A stretch of 64,000 bases of DNA from Calliopum simillimum (lineage: Eukaryota > Arthropoda > Insecta > Diptera > Lauxaniidae): NCBI GenBank assembly GCA_951812925.1, contig OX638369.1, positions 30,678,392 to 30,742,391 on the forward strand. The letters run 5' to 3'. Made by a program: the position numbers and the translations under genes. Under the pieces are notes generated by a model, which ran no database searches, was not told the origin of the DNA, and saw only the letters and a list, made by a program, of their open reading frames with translations. Every line of letters starts with the position of its first letter. Within the stretch, counting starts at the first letter, position 1. Positions 33,445-45,102 of the stretch are shown one piece after another.

Positions 33445-35207
33445 TAAGGTAATTTAATTTTTCACAACCACCTGTACGGGTCTGTCAGATCACACATGTG
33501 GATAAAAATCGCACATTTAGTGCTACACAACTTTTCGAACTTTTTTTCTGAGTTCCTTGATACCAATTTTTTTTTTTTTTTTTGTTTTTTCTAGAAATTA
33601 GTCATTTGCTCTTAATGGTAAGTTTGTCATTTTTCATGAATTTCTAATTTTGAGATCTTTGTTTTCGAACCTTTTTTGTACAAGGAATATTCTTCGATTT
33701 CGAGATTTTCATTGAAAATCACATATTTTTTAAGAATTAATACTTTTCGAGACTTATTTCTTTTGAGGTTATTTTGCAGTCATAGTGGTTTTTAGGTTTT
33801 GAAATTTTTTTGTGTATTTTCCGGTTCAAAATATTTTCATTCCGCGGTTATTATTCCGAAATTTTTCTATGCACCAGTTTTTAAAGAACTTTTTCGAGAC
33901 CTTACTTAAAACTCCCATGGTTTATTTAAATTTTTAAATTTCCATAATTTTTTGGGACTCTACTTTGCAAGATTATACTAAGATTTTTTCCAGATTATTT
34001 CATTCCTAAGATACATTAAACAAGATCTAGCATATAATTTGCATATATATACATTTTTAGTCGGGGCATCTCTTTATTTATTTTAAGGCAAATATTTCCT
34101 CTTCATATTTGAGCAATTTTAAGTTTATTTTTTTCTAAAATTTTGTCTACTACCATGAGAAATGCCAGCAAGACTCTTCAAAGTATAAAGCAACCTCACA
34201 AATAACTAAAACCCCCAACTCAATTTGTGTCTTAAGAACCTAAGTGCAACATTTTTTATGACACCAACCAGCAGGACAGCAGAAAGATACTGGAAATTAC
34301 AAAAAGAAATGAAATAAATAACCAGACTTTTATGACTCAAGAACACATTGGGCATTCAAAGATGCTGATTTTATAAAATCAAAAAAAAAAAAGAATCATT
34401 GCACTTATTACGCGCTGCTTAACTTGGCCGTAAGTGTAACCGGGGTTTAATTGCCCAACAGAAAACTGCAGCGTAATTAAACAAACCAAGTATTGGACCA
34501 AGAAATAAAGTGCAAAAGCAAAAAAAAAAAAAGAAGAAACCGAAAAAAACTTCAGAACAAATTTACGTTTGCTGTCAGAAAACGACGACGCTGCGTATTT
34601 AATATTTCACTGACTGGGACGGAGGAGCACTCAGCGTTCAACTGGCAAGCGTCCTTTCGTGTTGTGTCATCATTGCACTGGAAATACTATATACTACAGC
34701 AACAACAAATTAAAGAATTCACAAAAAACATGAAGAAGCCACCACAACAATTTAAAATGTGGGTCTTAAAAGCATTTTTTTGCTTTTGCAACTACCACCA
34801 GCAACCACCAACAACAATAACAACAAATGTATTATTGTACAAAAACAAAATGAATCTGCGCTCATTTGCACTTTTAATACAAAAGATACATTTTCTTAAG
34901 TTTCATCTTTTGACATGACAAGATAACGACATGAGCGACGACGGACGTTGGACGACGATCGTTGGATGCGCAGCGCGCTGGACAGCAGACGCTGGTGCTT
35001 GGTGTGTGCTATGATGTTGTTTCTTTGGTTGTATGCGGTGCGGGATGTTTCAGGATCCTTTTTTTTTTTCGTTCACAGACACGCAAATTCACAGAGTTAT
35101 ATTTAATGTGCAGTACGGATACTTAGTTTGGGGTGGTTTGAAAAACAATTTTTATATAATTTGCTCTCACACTTATGATTTTGAGCTTTTTCTTTGATAA
35201 AAAGAAA
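33445..35207. other. No gene seen; GC-richer island near 34.6-35.05 kb
   Basis: Mostly AT-rich. At 34560-34700 and 34920-35050 the composition rises in GC (GACGACGGACGTTGGACGAC and GCGCAGCGCGCTGGACAGCA). The frame at 34493-34918 is dominated by lysine and glutamine runs and is not a convincing gene. It could be an untranslated exon or a promoter-proximal region; no TATA/Inr arrangement was convincing. Confidence 0.35.
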
Positions 35208-35979
35208 CTAGTATGGGTGTAACCTTTGGCCTGGCTAAATATGAAATGTTTACTTATATTGTAGGTGCTACCTTTTCTTGTCTGAGTTCTTCCAGTTTTT
35301 GTTCAGAGCTTGCATTTATAGTTCTTAGTGTCTGAGTGAAAATTGGTTGGATTATCTCAAAAAATGTTTTCAGTATAGCGTTTTGAAGCTTTTACTTATA
35401 TAGGAGGTGCCACGCCCTTTTGTTCGAGTTTTCTAATTTTAGCTCAGAGCGTGCATTTATAATCCTTAGTATTTGAGTGAAATTCAGTTGGACTATTTAA
35501 AAAAACGCTTACAGTATAGCGTTTTGAAGCTTTTGCTTATATGGGAGGTGCCGCGCTCTCTTGTCCAAATTTTCCCAGTTTATGCTCAGAGCTTGCGCTT
35601 ACAATTTATAGCATTTGTGCGTACTTTGGTTGCATTATGATGAAAAATACACCAAAAGTTGCATTTTGAATATATTGCTTGTGTGGGCGGTAGGCGTGTC
35701 CGTTGACCGATTTCGCTCATTTTCAATCCCATGAGCTAACTTTGACGACGAAGGCAGTGTACCAAATTTTATTGAGTTACCTTTCTCAGTTTTCCCAGAA
35801 AATGGTTTACCACGCTCCCACCCAGCCATCCCACTAGCCAGCCAGACAGACGAACATGGCTATATCGACTCAAGAGGTGACGTTGATCAAGAATATATAT
35901 ACTTTTCTATATCTGTCACGCCTTCTTCTCGGCGTTACAAACGGAAGGACAAAGTGAATATACCCTGGGTGTAGGAAAT
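35208..35979 (-). mobile_element. Helitron-like (DINE-1/mini-me type) element, copy B
   Basis: Reverse-oriented relative of 7163-8282. On the minus strand it starts at the hairpin CCTACACCCAGGGTAT (35961-35976), followed by AAGTATATATATTCTTGATC and a short CTGGCTAGTGGGATGGCTGG tract. Two to three 142-bp monomers follow (AGGTGCCACGCC and variants near 35253, 35400 and 35545), then AGCCAGGCCAAAGGTTACAC and CTAGT at the 3' end. It abuts the foldback at 35981. Confidence 0.8.
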
Positions 35980-36343
35980 AAAAAAAACTGGTGGAAGGCT
36001 GATTTTTATTACGCTTCAAGGTTCACCAAAGGTCCAATCATCAGACAAATTTGACAGCAGTATAAAAAACGCATGCTATATTTACCGATTAGCCTAGACT
36101 TGTTAAGAATCACAGCAAAATGCAAAAAAAGCACATGCAAAAGTTCTATTTTTTTTTTGTTTTTCTTTTGTTATGAATCGCCTTGCTGTTTTAATTCGTT
36201 AACATTATGCTTTTCTTGTCTAGCCTTTCGTTTTTAAGCTTATCTGACTTGGTTTGCGATTCTTAACAAGTCTATACCAAAGATTGGATATAGCATGCTT
36301 GTAAATTTTTCTGGATGTCGACAAAATTCGTCTGATGATGATA

Positions 36344-38207
36344 TCTCGCAATTAGGAAAAGAAATAGGCTTAAATCCAAGTGGAAAGTCAATAGCACGAC
36401 TTCTAACTGGGAATTATTTAGAAGAGCTCGGAATGATGCCAATTTAGTGATTAGGCAAGAAAAAAAGGAATTTTTCATCTCAAAATTGAGTACCAATCTT
36501 TCTCCTAAATTGATATGGCAAAATATTCGTAATTATAGGATATATAGCAAATGTAATTTGAACTGCAACTTAGACCTTGAGTGTTTAAATGATTACTTCT
36601 TACACAATGGTAGCCTTTCGCCATCAGAATTAGTAAACAATAATAATGTGCCAGAAGTGTTCTCTCGCCTTGAGAACTTGTTTCATTTCTCTGGTGTATG
36701 TGATGAAGATGTTGCTATTGGTGTAAGTAAAATAAACTGTAATGCTGTGGGGATTCATGGCACTCCTATAAAATTTATTAAAATAATTTTACCCTGTATC
36801 TTGTCTCCTTTGACACATATAATTAACCATTGCTTTAACACTTCCTGTTTTCCTAATATTTGGAAATTTGCAATTGTTCTTCCGATAGCTAAGACAGCTT
36901 CTGCTTCTGTACCCAACGAGTTCAGACCCATTAGCATCCTGCCTGCATTAGGAAAAGTATGCGAAAAAATTATGTATGACCAAAAAAATCTCTATCTCCA
37001 AACTAATTTCCTTTTATCACCTCTACAGTCTGGTTTCCGAATTGGTCATAGTTGTCAGACTGCTATAATGAAAATTGTTGATGACAATCGTACCCATTTT
37101 GATCAAGACCATTTGACACTTCTCTGCCTGTTAGATTTCTCTAAAGCATTTGATTCTGTTAACCACACGTTGCTTTGCAGAAAGCTTCGAACATTTTTCA
37201 ATTTTAGTGAAAGTGCTACTAAGTTAATTGCTAATTACTTAAGTGGTAGGCAGCGGCAGGTTCGTGTTGGAAATACCTTTTCATCTTGCAAATTAGTTAG
37301 TCAGCGGGTTCCACAAGGTTCTATTTTAGGTCCTTTGTTATTCTTAGTTTTCATTAACGACATATTTGCACTTTCTAAATATTGCAATATTCATGGTTAT
37401 GCAGATGATGTTCAACTATATATCTCTCATCCCATTGGACTTGTGGAAGACTTAGCTTATAGACTAAATTATGACTTATCTGATCTAGACAAATGGGCTA
37501 ATAAAAACCTTCTATTTATTAACCCTTCTAAATCGAAAGTACTTCCAATTTCAAGAAGAGAATTAAGCTTTGATGATATTCCACCAATATATATCGGTCC
37601 TGCATGCTTAGAACTCGTACCGAAAACAAAAAACCTCGGTTTTATACTCGATTCAGAATTGACTTGTACAAATCATATCAACAGTATTGTGAGTAAAATA
37701 TACGCTACCTTAAGCTACCTGAGGACTTCTGCGGAGTTTACTCCGTTTGAAACCAGACGAAGAATGGTCATTCAGCTGATTGTACCACAAATTATGTACT
37801 GAGTTTATAGCAAACTGGACTGTCATTCTCAACATAATCTTAATGTTGCCTTTAACAATGCTGCTAGGTATGTTTACTGTATAAGACAATTTGATCATAT
37901 ATCGGTTAGAGCTAGAGAAATATTAGGTTGTAGTTTAATGGAATATTTCAACATTCGAAACGTTATATCTTTGCATAAGCTTATGCATACACAGTCACCT
38001 GCATACTTGTTTATCAAACTTCAGTTTTGTAGCTCAACAAGATGTTGTGAACTCATCGTCCCCAGATGTATTTTCCTTACTTCAAGCCGCTTCATTTTCA
38101 TAAGCACCATAAGGCTTTGGAATTCAATCCCAATCGATTTAAGGCGAATTCGATCAATAAGCAGCTTCAAAAGTGCAATTTTTTCTTATTATTCTAATAA
38201 CTTGTAG
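36344..38207 (+). pseudogene. Non-LTR reverse transcriptase, near-intact frame
   Basis: Makes DNA from element RNA at a nicked chromosomal target. The frame is open from about 36344 to a stop at 38205, broken only by one TGA at 37800-37802. Counting from the GTG at 36447: FRPISIL at 159-165, QSGFR at 194-198, LLDFSKAFD at 228-236 (first catalytic Asp), RVPQGSILGPLLF at 287-299 and YADD at 318-321 (the other two Asps). The C-terminal part after the TGA has the usual AARYV and IRLWNSIP patterns and ends at NNL. The endonuclease and ORF1 are missing because of 5' truncation. A single in-frame stop over about 620 codons suggests a young insertion. Family: CR1/L2/Daphne group on motif style. Confidence 0.85.
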
Positions 38208-38423
38208 TTTTTTCTCTCTCTCTTTCTATTTCTATTTATCTTTCCTTTCGTTAATTTTTCTTCAACTACCCTTTTCTATTATATTTTATGTTGATATAAT
38301 TTAAGTTAGTTATTAAGATTTTTAATTACTCGTATATATATTAGAAATTTGTACTAAGAATATACTATAAAAGGCTATGCCTTATTGTATAATGTTCAAT
38401 ATTAATAAATGAAATGAAATGAA
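36346..38423 (+). mobile_element. 5'-truncated non-LTR retrotransposon (CR1/L2-like)
   Basis: 2,078-bp insertion flanked by the duplication ATATC (36341-36345 and 38424-38428). The 5' end is truncated within the coding region, before the reverse transcriptase. The 3' UTR (38208-38400) is followed by a short microsatellite tail of about three TGAAA units (38409-38423). Short repeat tails of TGAA type are usual for L2/CR1-group elements, whereas jockey-group elements end in poly-A. The host sequence is the right arm of a foldback, whose left arm shows the empty site. Confidence 0.85.
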
Positions 38424-38478
38424 ATATCTTTGGTGGGCTCTGAAACGTAACGAAAATCAGCCTTTTTTGGTTTTTTTA

Positions 38479-41334
38479 TACATTCTGTTGTGTTTTTTTA
38501 ATTTTGTTGATTTTATGAAAATCACTGAGTAGTAAACCGGTTTTTTCTTACAATACTTATATTCACAAAAGTCAAAAAAAACATAAAAAACTTTTTAAAA
38601 TAAAAAGACTGACTTTAACCTAAAAAAAGTTTTTTAAAAAGTTCATTTCAAGTTCCGGTTGTCAAAATACAAAAATTTTTAATAAAACGAAAATGTTTTT
38701 TTAATGTGACATAGTAAAACTTTTTTTCGCACCACCTTAATTCACACTTAAAGGTACAACGTCTCGGTGACGACCTTTTCGCCAAGTTAAAAAAACGAAA
38801 AAAAAACTCATCATTTTATTTCACTCATTTCAACTTGACTTTTTTTTCTTAATTTTTATTAGTTCGCCAGGTTCTAAATACAACCAACACACGACGCAAG
38901 GTATCCCATCAAAAACCAAAGAAGGTTCTTACGAATCCCAAAAACTTCTACGTAATTCCAAGAAATTGCAAATTATTTTAAGTTGAGCGAATGACTGAGC
39001 GCCTGCGCCACCAACACCGCCACCGCCATTGCCATTGCGCGCTGTTGAAGTTCAAGTTAAAGAAAAAAAACTTTAAAAAATCAACTTCAGATAATAAGAA
39101 GTTAAATAATAAAATGCAACATTTGCTCATTTGCGCTTGCGCCTTTGCTGTTTGCTTGCTTGCCTGCTCGCTTTACACCGACCGACCAACCCGACCGACC
39201 GACTGGACACTGTCTGCGCCATCTTTCACTTTGTGTGTTGTGTTTAATTGTGTGTAGTAGTAGTGGGTACCTTGTGTGTTGTTGTTGTTACCTTGAGCAT
39301 CTTCTTCTGCTGCTTCGTCCAGGCACTCACTTTTGCTGCAAACCTTCATAAATATTTTTATTTTAATGATTTTTTATTATTGCTTACAACAACAACTGCA
39401 ACAGCAACAACAACAACTACTAAATGCAACATTTTTATGACACTGCACGCAATTATTGGTACTTTGCCAGAATGCTCATTTTAATATCTGTCTTCTCATC
39501 TAGAATCTCTTAAAGTAGATGAAGAACTTGAGCTTTAGTATCATCTTTTAAAGCAAAAGTCGAAGGATTGAAAATACTTATATTTGTTTTACTTGGTTGC
39601 TTAGTGCACTATTTTGTTGTATTTAAAGTATTCATTGAAAGAATTCATAACGAAAGACTGCTTACAGTACTAATTAATTGAATTAAAAACCCTCCAGTGA
39701 AGATTTTGCCGTTCAAGGAAGAAATTGTATTTGGACAGACACAGAATATAATGTACAAAATGACAAAATGTCATATCACAGAATTTGGCTAGCTAATACA
39801 TAGATCATACTTTACTATGATACATTCTTGATGATGATATATTATCTTCTTTACGATATCTTATTTAAAATTATGCAAAAAAATTACCAAAGCAATCAGA
39901 TTTTTAAGGAACTGCCTGAAAAACTTAAAAAAGTTCGCGAAATAAAAAATGCCCAATATTCAGATCACTGATTGCTTTTACAATGAAGCTTTTTGCTTGA
40001 AACTTATGCTCTAAATTTAACAAAACTAAACAAAAAAAAAGTCCATCTCTTATCCACTGAAAAACACTACTATTGCAAATTGCACGTTTTTATGTGATAT
40101 CAATTTCACTTGGAATATCTTTCCAAAACAAACTTTATCTTGATCTCATCTCAAATTCATTCCAACAGCGCAAAACTTGACTTCACTTGGGGCTGTGATT
40201 TGTCTCAACTTTTCAATCTGTTCACTGCTGCTGCTGCCAATGATGATCAGCGAGCACAGTGATGATGATGATACTCCTCTACTGATCATCACATTGCTCT
40301 ATTGGCATAAAGACCGACTTTTCGCGTTGCGGTATTTTTTTTTTTTTTTTCATCAGCATCTTTCTCACACATGTGTTGTGTGTGTGTGAGTGTGAGTGTG
40401 TAAGAAGTATACCATGAAATTTAGTGCTCCTTTTTGGATTTTACTATCCATGGATACAGTCGCAACCATTTGTCTGTCTGTCTTTGAAAGAACGATGTTG
40501 TGCCAACTACATATCCAGAAGAGGAGACTTAGCTATGGCAAACTTATTTCTGTGATATTTTTCTTTTCGTAGTTGTTGTTATTGTATTGATATGCGCGTG
40601 TTTTTTTTACACTGCCCTTTTTCTTTGGTTGCTGGTGTTGTGGCTGTGTGCGGTTTTTTTTTTGTTTCTTGTGTTTCCACTTCCACTACTTTTGCTCTTT
40701 ATTTATTAGAAATATTTGATTTGAGGCATAAACAACTTTTGCAATTTGCATTTTCAAGGACAAATAAATAATTTTTGAATGTTTTCAATTTCGGTAAAGG
40801 AGGCGTATTTTTTGTTCTTTAATTTCATTTATCATCCTTGGAGGTCTTAGTTTTATTGAGTAAAGTTTTTTAGTTATCGTAAGAAATTAGTTTTCAATTG
40901 TGTCAGCCATTTTTAACATAAACGTGTTTACTTACGTTACTATCTCTAAAAGGAGAAAGAGCATAACTATCAGAGAATATTCAGCATTTAAGTGTCATAA
41001 TGTGCTAGAACTTTAATGTTGGTTTGGGTTTCAAAAAACTTCGTTTAAGGGGTAGATTTGCTTATTGGGAGGTCTCTTATTTCAATAAATTTTGTTTGGT
41101 TGGCTAGCTTTGTCATTATTAAAAACAGACCATGAAATATGTAAGCTACTTATTTCAATAGTTTTTTCAATTCAGTTCATCCTTTAAACTTTAAAAGTCC
41201 TAAGAAGTAGTCAACAAAATATTTAACTCTTTGAAACAAAACTTAACATAAACTTATAACTTTTTTGAAAGAAGCTAGAAGTTAAAAGTATTTTTTTAAT
41301 GTAAATAAAGTCCTTAAATGATACATCTTTTTCA
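38479..41334. other. No gene seen; low-complexity tracts
   Basis: Contains CACCAACACCGCC-type repeats near 39008, CGACCGACC runs near 39175, CAACAACAAC near 39390-39415, GATGATGATGAT near 40260 and GTGTGTGTGAG near 40377. ORFs over these are compositional artefacts. No element ends or RNA genes were recognised. Confidence 0.45.
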
Positions 41335-41730
41335 CTAAAATGTCGAAATGTCGTAAAAAGTCATGAAACGCGTAGAAACAGGAAAATTTTTTTTTTATTT
41401 TTGGTTCCCACATCCCCACTTGGGGACCCTCGCGAGAAAAAATTTGTTTCCACTAAAATATCCTAAAAAGTCATGTAACTCGTAGAGAATACAAAAAAAA
41501 AAATATTTATTTTAAATTTATGGGTTCAACATCCCCACTTTGGGACCCTAGCGAGACAAAAAAATTTTTTTTTTTTCACTAAAATGTCGATATATCGTAA
41601 AAAGTCATGAAACGCGTAGAAAACAGGAAAAAAAGGAAATCTTTTTTTTTAAATTTTTGGTTCTGGTTTTGGTTTTAATTTTAGTTCCGACATCCAAGTG
41701 GGGAACCTTGGGTGAATAAAAAAAACTTCC
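41335..41730. repeat. Three tandem ~120-bp units (GTAAAAAGTCATG)
   Basis: Units begin near 41335, 41452 and 41577 with CACTAAAATGTCG or a variant, then GTAAAAAGTCATGAAACGCG and CATCCCCACTTGGGGACCC (a small palindrome). The third unit is truncated at about 41715. Confidence 0.75.
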
Positions 41731-42109
41731 CGTTTCCGAAATCCTATATATAAATAAATTTTCAACTTACAGACATACACACATTTGCTTTTGTATGTAG
41801 GTATAGATTCAAAGCAAAAAGCATACAAAGTACCCAGCAGGACCACGGACTATTCCAAAACTAGTTCGCAAACTACTCCTTTGGAGAAACCAACTAGTCC
41901 AAACACTGGTCCCACCACATATAAAGTTCTTTTTACGTTTTACATTGTTTGCCATTGGGCATAATCAATTGTCTCCTTATGCATTACAATCGAACCAGAA
42001 AAAGGTCAATTGTCTCCTTATGCATAACATTCGGACCAGAAAAAGGCCAATTTTTTTATATTATTTATTTAATTTAAAATTCAAATTTTACAAAAAAATG
42101 TCAAAAGAT

Positions 42110-42185
42110 CTCATAGCCGAATGTGTTAGAGTTTGTTTTATATTTCTGAGCAATGTGTTCTGAGTTCAAATCTCAGTGTAGATGA
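42110..42185 (+). pseudogene. tRNA-like module (plus strand)
   Basis: TAGCCGAATGTGTTAGAG (from 42114) resembles the D-arm/A-box TRGCNNARNNGG and GAGTTCAAATCTC (42162-42174) the T-loop/B-box GGTTCRANYCC. The spacing fits a tRNA with a slightly long variable region. Confidence 0.45.
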
Positions 42186-42319
42186 ACATTTTTTTATTAA
42201 CTTCTTATTACATATTTTATAACTCGGCTTTGTTGGACACATGTTCAATTTTCTGCTCCGAAGACTCTTCACACAAATAGTGTACGAATTAATAGAAATT
42301 TAAAAATTGAAATTAAAAA

Positions 42320-42392
42320 TCACTGAGTGGAAGATTTGTACCTGGGATTCTCTATGCAGCGCAAGTCCTTAGACCGATGCACTATAGTTTGC
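42320..42392 (-). pseudogene. tRNA-like module (minus strand)
   Basis: On the minus strand TAGTGCATCGGTCTAAGGAC then TTGCGCTGCATAG are D-arm- and anticodon-arm-like, followed by GGTACAAATCTTCC, a B-box with two mismatches. Faces the module at 42110-42185. Confidence 0.45.
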
Positions 42393-42715
42393 TCTTCTTC
42401 ACAATCGATGAACTGCCAAACAGTACGTAGTCAGTAATGTCATGCGTATAATCAATGCACAATTGGACCAATTTTGGTGCTAATGACGGATTATGTATTA
42501 CATTTGGACCATTTTTGTTACAATTGACCGACTTTGCATTACATTTGGACCATTTTTGATATAATTGAACGACTTTGCATTACATTTGGACCATTTTGAA
42601 TACAATTGATAATTTAAGTGAATTTATTCTAGTTTTAGATGTAGTTTATTATGGACTAATTACAAAAAAACTAGATCAAAGATTGGACTATTGGGACAAT
42701 TGACTGCTGGTAATA

Positions 42716-44176
42716 AAATTTTTAAAAACCTTTGAAAGTTTTTTGACATTTTGAGAAAAGGTAAAGACAGAATTCTTTTAAAAGACAAAACCATTTTTTT
42801 GGAAAAAATACCAGAAAATGTCTTGGCTTTATTTCCAAAACAAAATGAAAACTAAACCAGAGTTTTGTGTGGACAGTTTTTCGGTCTTATTTCCAAAAAA
42901 TTTTGGCATTATTTCAATGGCATTATTTCCAGGAGCCACAATAAGGTACTTAAAGAACAGCAACATTATTTCTTAACATTTTCAAACATTGCCTGCAACT
43001 TTTCTCTAATCCACTGTTCTGAAGCATTACAAATGACTCATGATAACAAAACTTGCATAGTCATTGAATAAACATTCGTATACTACATGCAATTTGCTCA
43101 TTTTTCACAATCAAAAAACCGAACTCCAAAGGAAATGCCTTTTCGTGGAAATTTCTGCTGAACGTAACATGCAATGTGCAGCATTTGCTTGTGCAGTTAC
43201 TGAATCGATGAAGTATTTCAACTAAATGCAGCGAACATAAAGAAACAACTAAGTAATATCAACCTTAAAAGGAATCGTCATCATCATCATCAGCATCATC
43301 AACTTCAGCAACAGCATCATGTTGAAGTTGATCCTCAAAGTGCTGAAAGCATCACTTTGAAATAATTTTTTCACTTTCTTGTTATTTTTGCGCCTCGCAG
43401 CTTTTTGCGCTGTCCCAGTGCCAGTCTGCTGTCCCCATGGAATGTGTAAAAGTATGCGCAAGTCCAACGCGAAATCCCGATTTACAAGTTGATGAAAAAA
43501 AAAATGCATTGGTGATGACTCAACAACAAATTGCAAAGAAAATGAAATGAAAACAAAGCAACTTGGTATAAAATTACTTTTGTATTTTCTTGCCGCATTT
43601 CTTCCTTTATTCTTTCGCAGTTGGACTTTTTTTTCTTGGCTGCCAAGAACCAACAACGACCAGTTACTAAATTGCATCCTAATACTCAATGACATGCCAT
43701 GTTGTTGTACATATAAAGTATGCATTTTAATGCTCTACACTGTGTTGACAGCAGATAGCATGCTTTCAGCAATGTTGCTGCACAAGAGTTGATGACAAAG
43801 CTTTTATACCTTGGGAGCAATATTTATGAATGCAGCATGACAATTTCTTAAAAGTATTGGATTTTATTACAATTTTAATTACTTTATGAAATATGGTAAT
43901 GGCAAGTAGTTGATTAGAAAAAAAAAGATGCTCTTTATAAATTACTTTATTCAGTTGTCTTTTCTTGGAAAAGTTGTAGACTTAACTTAACATTGCAGTT
44001 GTGGAAGTTTTGTTTTAGAAAGCGCTGCAGAAGGTATAAATCAGTTCAAAAAAAATCGCATATATTTTCATTCAATCCAGTGACATATTCATAAAACTCA
44101 TTCCATTCTGTACCTTTAACAATAGTTTCTTATTTTTTACACTTTTTAAACTTCGTTACCGAAGAAAATTAACTTA
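42716..44176. other. No gene seen
   Basis: Includes a CATCATCATCATCAGCATCA run near 43270. The minus-strand ORF at 43249-43725 (158 codons) has a poly-methionine tail from that run and no recognised motif. The GC content is slightly higher at 43380-43460. Confidence 0.45.
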
Positions 44177-45100
44177 CAGTCTGTTAAATAAGAGCGTGGT
44201 CATTGTTGTGAGAAAATGAAAATACCCATTGCGAAAATTCTTTTTAATATTGATTTATTTGATCGAAAACTTCAATGCAAATACATTAATAGCAGGTCCA
44301 ATCACCCCCAGCATCAATTATAGCTTGACATCTTCGCGACATACTTTGAACAAGATTATGCGCATACTCTTCTGAAAACGACCTCCAAATTTTGTGAATG
44401 CGTCGAACCAGCTGTTTCAAGTTGCAGGGTCGGTTTTTCTGAAGCTTCATCTACATTTGCGCCCAAACGTTTTCAATTGGATTGGCATCGGGCGACTGAG
44501 ACGGCCAATCCAAAGTCACGACACCATTTTGTCTTTGGCCCATTCAAGACGTTTTTGGACATGTTTTTCACTGAGCATCGGTTTTTGCAAAGTACTTCGG
44601 TATTTCACACTATTTGCAATCAAATGATTACGAATAGTTCCGTGGGAGATATTCAAACCTTTTTGGAACAATTTCGAAGCACCTTCACGCAAAGTTAATG
44701 TTGGATTTTTCAAAAATAGAGCACAGATCAGTTTTTCCTGTTTTTCCGTCACTACACCGACAGACCCGCGATTTGGAAAGTCATCGACATTTTTTTCTTC
44801 TTTGAAGCGATTCACCCACTTACTCACAAACTGTTTCGACTTTTGCATATACTTCGCAGCCGCCGCTTGGGTAATTTTGGGACCTTTGGGGTGCAAACAC
44901 AAAAAAACGGCTTCAAAGCGCGACGCGTACGCGGTACTCATTTTGGAAAAATGCTGAGAACGCATTGAAAAGAGTGGTCAGCTGATTCACTTTCACGAAG
45001 CATGAAGGACAATACTGCCCTCTGTGTGAGAAAAAAAAATTACAGCATTATACTTTACCGATCGCGAGTAATCGTGACCACGCTCTTATTTAACAGACTG
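44177..45100 (-). mobile_element. Tc1-like element, internally deleted, intact ends
   Basis: 924 bp between TA dinucleotides (44175-44176 and 45101-45102). Terminal inverted repeats of 26 bp are perfect (44177-44202 and 45075-45100), starting CAGTCTGTTAAATAAGAGCG. The TA target duplication and DDE transposase show the Tc1/mariner superfamily. The usual length is about 1.3-1.7 kb, so 0.4 kb or more is missing from the middle. With intact ends it could be mobilised by a full-length relative. Confidence 0.9.
44286..44965 (-). pseudogene. Tc1-like transposase, central deletion
   Basis: Cut-and-paste transposase. The first frame (start at 44965, or more likely at Met-9, about 44941) carries the N-terminal helix-turn-helix: KITQAAAAKYMQKSKQFVSK (first HTH) and TLREGASKLFQKGL ... 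SHGTIRNHL (second HTH). It ends at a stop, 44516, after EWAKDK. A frame shift later, DWPSQSPDANPIENVW (about 44450-44510) holds the third catalytic residue (the Glu of NPIE), then a TAG and a C-terminal tail to 44286. The segment between, with the first two catalytic Asps, is deleted, so the protein cannot be active, although a DNA-binding fragment could be made. Confidence 0.85.
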
Positions 45101-45102
45101 TA

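Larger units (their letters stand above)
35981..38478. mobile_element. Foldback element interrupted by a retrotransposon
   Basis: The left arm (AAGGCTGATTTTTATTACGC, CCACCAAAGG-type and TCATCAGACAAATTTGAC segments, ATGCTATATTTACCG, TAGACTTGTTAAGAATC) occupies 35995-36115. The right arm repeats these in reverse complement: GATTCTTAACAAGTCTATAC (36260-36279), ATAGCATGCTTG, GACAAAATTCGTCTGATGAT, then, after the retrotransposon, CTTTGGTGGGCTC and AACGAAAATCAGCCTTTTTT (38449-38468). Without the insert the element would be about 400 bp. The relative at 21862-22058 is uninterrupted. Confidence 0.8.
41843..42715 (+). mobile_element. Twin tRNA-like element, copy 2
   Basis: About 870 bp. Begins CCAGCAGGACCACGGACTAT and ends GGACAATTGACTGCTGG, so CCAGCAG/CTGCTGG may form short terminal inverted repeats. 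Internal tandem units occur on both sides: CAATTGTCTCCTTATGCATT near 41970 and 42010, and TTACATTTGGACCATTTT near 42500, 42540 and 42585. Two tRNA-like modules face each other at 42110-42185 and 42320-42392. No protein-coding frame is credible. Sequence identity with 13640-14535 is high along the whole length except for the piggyBac MITE found only there. Target duplication unclear. Confidence 0.7.

Noticed and set aside
34493..34918. 141-codon plus-strand ORF near a GC-richer island
   Set aside because: Lysine, glutamine and threonine runs from CAA/AAA tracts; no domain, no splice context. It could be a 5' UTR but no promoter motif is convincing.
43249..43725. 158-codon minus-strand ORF
   Set aside because: Its end is a poly-methionine run from a CATCATCAT repeat, the rest has no motif, and base composition is not coding-like.
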